Positions 40,498 through 41,548 of a DNA stretch of 41,548 nt are shown piece by piece. A model generated the notes under the pieces. The model was not told where the DNA came from. It searched no databases and saw nothing but the letters and a program-made list of their open reading frames with translations. The translations under genes and the position numbers were made by a program. This DNA is from Myxococcales bacterium (GTDB taxonomy: Bacteria > Myxococcota > Polyangia > Nannocystales > Nannocystaceae). Position 1 is the first letter of the stretch. Each line of letters starts with the position of its first letter. The stretch spans positions 1 through 41,548 of the forward strand of contig JAEUJW010000003.1 of NCBI GenBank assembly GCA_016793465.1. The letters are read 5' to 3'.

Positions 40498-41513
40498 TCG
40501 CCGAGGCCGAAGAGCTGGGCGCCCGGATCGGCGTCCAGCAGGCCTGCGACGCCCTGGGCGTGCCGCGCAGCACGCTCTACCGGCGACGCCGCCCGGCGCC
40601 GCCCAGGGCGCCCCGGACGCGCCCACGGCCCTCTCGGTCGCTCACCGAGGCTGAGCGCGAACAGGTGCTCGCCGTCATCCACAGCGAGCGCTTCATCGAC
40701 AAGTCGCCCGAGTACATCCACGCCACGCTGCTCGAGGAGGGCGTCTACCTGTGCAGCGTGCGGACCATGTACCGCCTGCTGCGCCAGCGCGGCGAGACGA
40801 CGCCACGCCGGCGTCAGCGGCAGCACCCGCCTTATCAGCGTCCCGAGCTGATGGCGACGGCGCCAAACCAGGTCTGGACCTGGGACATCACCCTGCTGCG
40901 GGGACCCCACCGCGGCATCTACTACCGCCTCTACGTCATCCTGGACCTCTTTAGCCGCTTCGTGGTCGGCTGGATGCTGGCCCACACCGAAAACGGCAAG
41001 CTCGCCGCCCGCGTCCTGCGTGACGCCTGCGACAAGCAGGGGATCGACCCGGCCGACCTCATCGTCCACGCCGATCGCGGCGCCGCCGCGACCTCGAAGA
41101 CCGTCGCCGATCTACTCGACACCCTCGGCGTCCGCCGCTCCTTCAGCCGTCCCCGCGTCAGCGACGACAACCCCCACATCGAGGCCCACTTCAAGCACCT
41201 CAAGTACTCCCCCGACTTCCCCAACCGCTTCGCCTCCTTCGAGGACGCCCTGGCCTTCTGCCGCCAATTCTTCGCCTGGTACAACCACCAGCACCGCCAC
41301 AGCGGCATCGCCTTCTTCACCCCCTCGGCTGTCCATCACCGCCAGGTCGACCAGCTCGCCGCCCGCCGCAACGACGCCCTCGGCGATGCCTACTCCCGCA
41401 ACCCCGAACGCTTCGTCCACGGCCCGCCGGCTTCGCGACTGCCGCCCGCCGCCGTTTACATCAACCCCCCCGGAGAAACCCATCGCGACCACCACCACGC
41501 TTCACTAAATTAA
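40434..41513 (+). CDS. IS3-family transposase OrfB (DDE integrase, made as OrfAB)
   Basis: The reading frame is open well before the frameshift, but the real protein enters it at the A9 run. The start after slippage reads KKNLIAARD and then a helical linker and HTH-like part (QQACDALGVPRSTLYRRRR). The catalytic DDE residues are in TWDIT, IVHADRGAA and DNPHIEAHFK, with the usual 35-residue Asp-Glu spacing, and the C-terminal FAWYNHQHRHSGIAF is typical. All motifs are intact, so the element could still be active if the ends are. Confidence 0.92.
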   Translation, partial: KKNLIAARDPARPDGPPPQGLIAEAEELGARIGVQQACDALGVPRSTLYRRRRPAPPRAPRTRPRPSRSLTEAEREQVLAVIHSERFIDKSPEYIHATLLEEGVYLCSVRTMYRLLRQRGETTPRRRQRQHPPYQRPELMATAPNQVWTWDITLLRGPHRGIYYRLYVILDLFSRFVVGWMLAHTENGKLAARVLRDACDKQGIDPADLIVHADRGAAATSKTVADLLDTLGVRRSFSRPRVSDDNPHIEAHFKHLKYSPDFPNRFASFEDALAFCRQFFAWYNHQHRHSGIAFFTPSAVHHRQVDQLAARRNDALGDAYSRNPERFVHGPPASRLPPAAVYINPPGETHRDHHHASLN

Positions 41514-41517
41514 TCGC

Positions 41518-41542
41518 TGCCGTGTCTCAAAGTCGTTGACAG
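41518..41542 (-). repeat. Right terminal inverted repeat of the IS
   Basis: Read on the - strand it is CTGTCAAC, GACTT, TGAGACACG, then G and CA: the same blocks as the left end with a one-base shorter spacer. Confidence 0.8.
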
Positions 41543-41548
41543 GCACCG

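Larger units (their letters stand above)
39807..41542 (+). mobile_element. IS3-family insertion sequence (~1.74 kb)
   Basis: The element is bounded by related terminal inverted repeats, CTGTCAAC...TGAGACACG at the left (39807) and the same read inward from 41542 at the right. It carries orfA (HTH) and orfB (DDE integrase) in the -1 frame relation typical of the IS3 family, with an A9 slippery run between them, plus an extra small open frame before orfA. No matching target duplication is visible: bases just outside the left end are TAA and outside the right end GCA. It ends 6 bases before the end of the window. Confidence 0.9.

Overview
This is a 41.5 kb accessory region (defence/genomic island) from a very GC-rich bacterium, roughly 70% G+C by eye. 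Coding is dense, with GTG starts and long runs of ATGA/GTGA stop-start overlaps. The codon style would fit Actinomycetota (for example Thermoleophilia) or Myxococcota. No rRNA, tRNA or housekeeping gene is present, so the host cannot be fixed from this sequence.

Layout. (1) 1-2137: a coiled-coil SEC-C zinc-motif protein on the + strand, possibly cut by the window edge, converging on two small unknown genes on the - strand. (2) 2310-22245: a small MerR-like HTH gene, then a complete type 6 BREX phage-defence operon, brxE-brxA-brxB-brxC-pglX-pglZ-brxD-[extra gene]-brxHI, in which every consecutive pair from brxE onward overlaps by 4 bp. Two things are unusual. A 903-aa AT-richer gene sits between brxD and brxHI; it has a HEPN-like RNKxxAH motif near its N-terminus and three copies of a GRxRYL-containing repeat at its C-terminus. 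BrxHI also carries a C-terminal RNase D-like 3'-5' exonuclease domain. Part of pglX (the probable target-recognition region) is much more AT-rich than its surroundings, which suggests specificity exchange. (3) 22355-32278: a second coupled operon of eight genes that I cannot match to a described system. It encodes a sugar-nucleotide epimerase-like SDR, a GT4 glycosyltransferase fused to a radical SAM/SPASM enzyme, a WG-repeat protein kinase, a WG-repeat class II aldolase, a histidine phosphatase, a NodU/TobZ-type carbamoyltransferase, and two more radical SAM/SPASM enzymes. It looks like a biosynthetic or modification pathway. (4) 38725-32285, - strand: a three-gene coupled operon of an unknown 451-aa protein, a two-HKD phospholipase D-like protein and a SNF2-like helicase, which has the look of another nuclease-helicase defence module. 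(5) 39050-41542: a tyrosine recombinase missing its N-terminus, immediately abutting an IS3-family insertion sequence with a programmed -1 frameshift at an A9 run.

How the parts may work together. BREX (PglX methylation, PglZ/BrxC/BrxD/BrxHI for exclusion) is the recognisable core. The extra HEPN-like gene is placed so that it is translationally coupled to BREX, and could be an RNase effector or a sensor. The radical SAM/carbamoyltransferase operon and the PLD-SNF2 operon are independent cargo in the same island, and the integrase remnant suggests how the island arrived. The functional links between modules are inference from position only.
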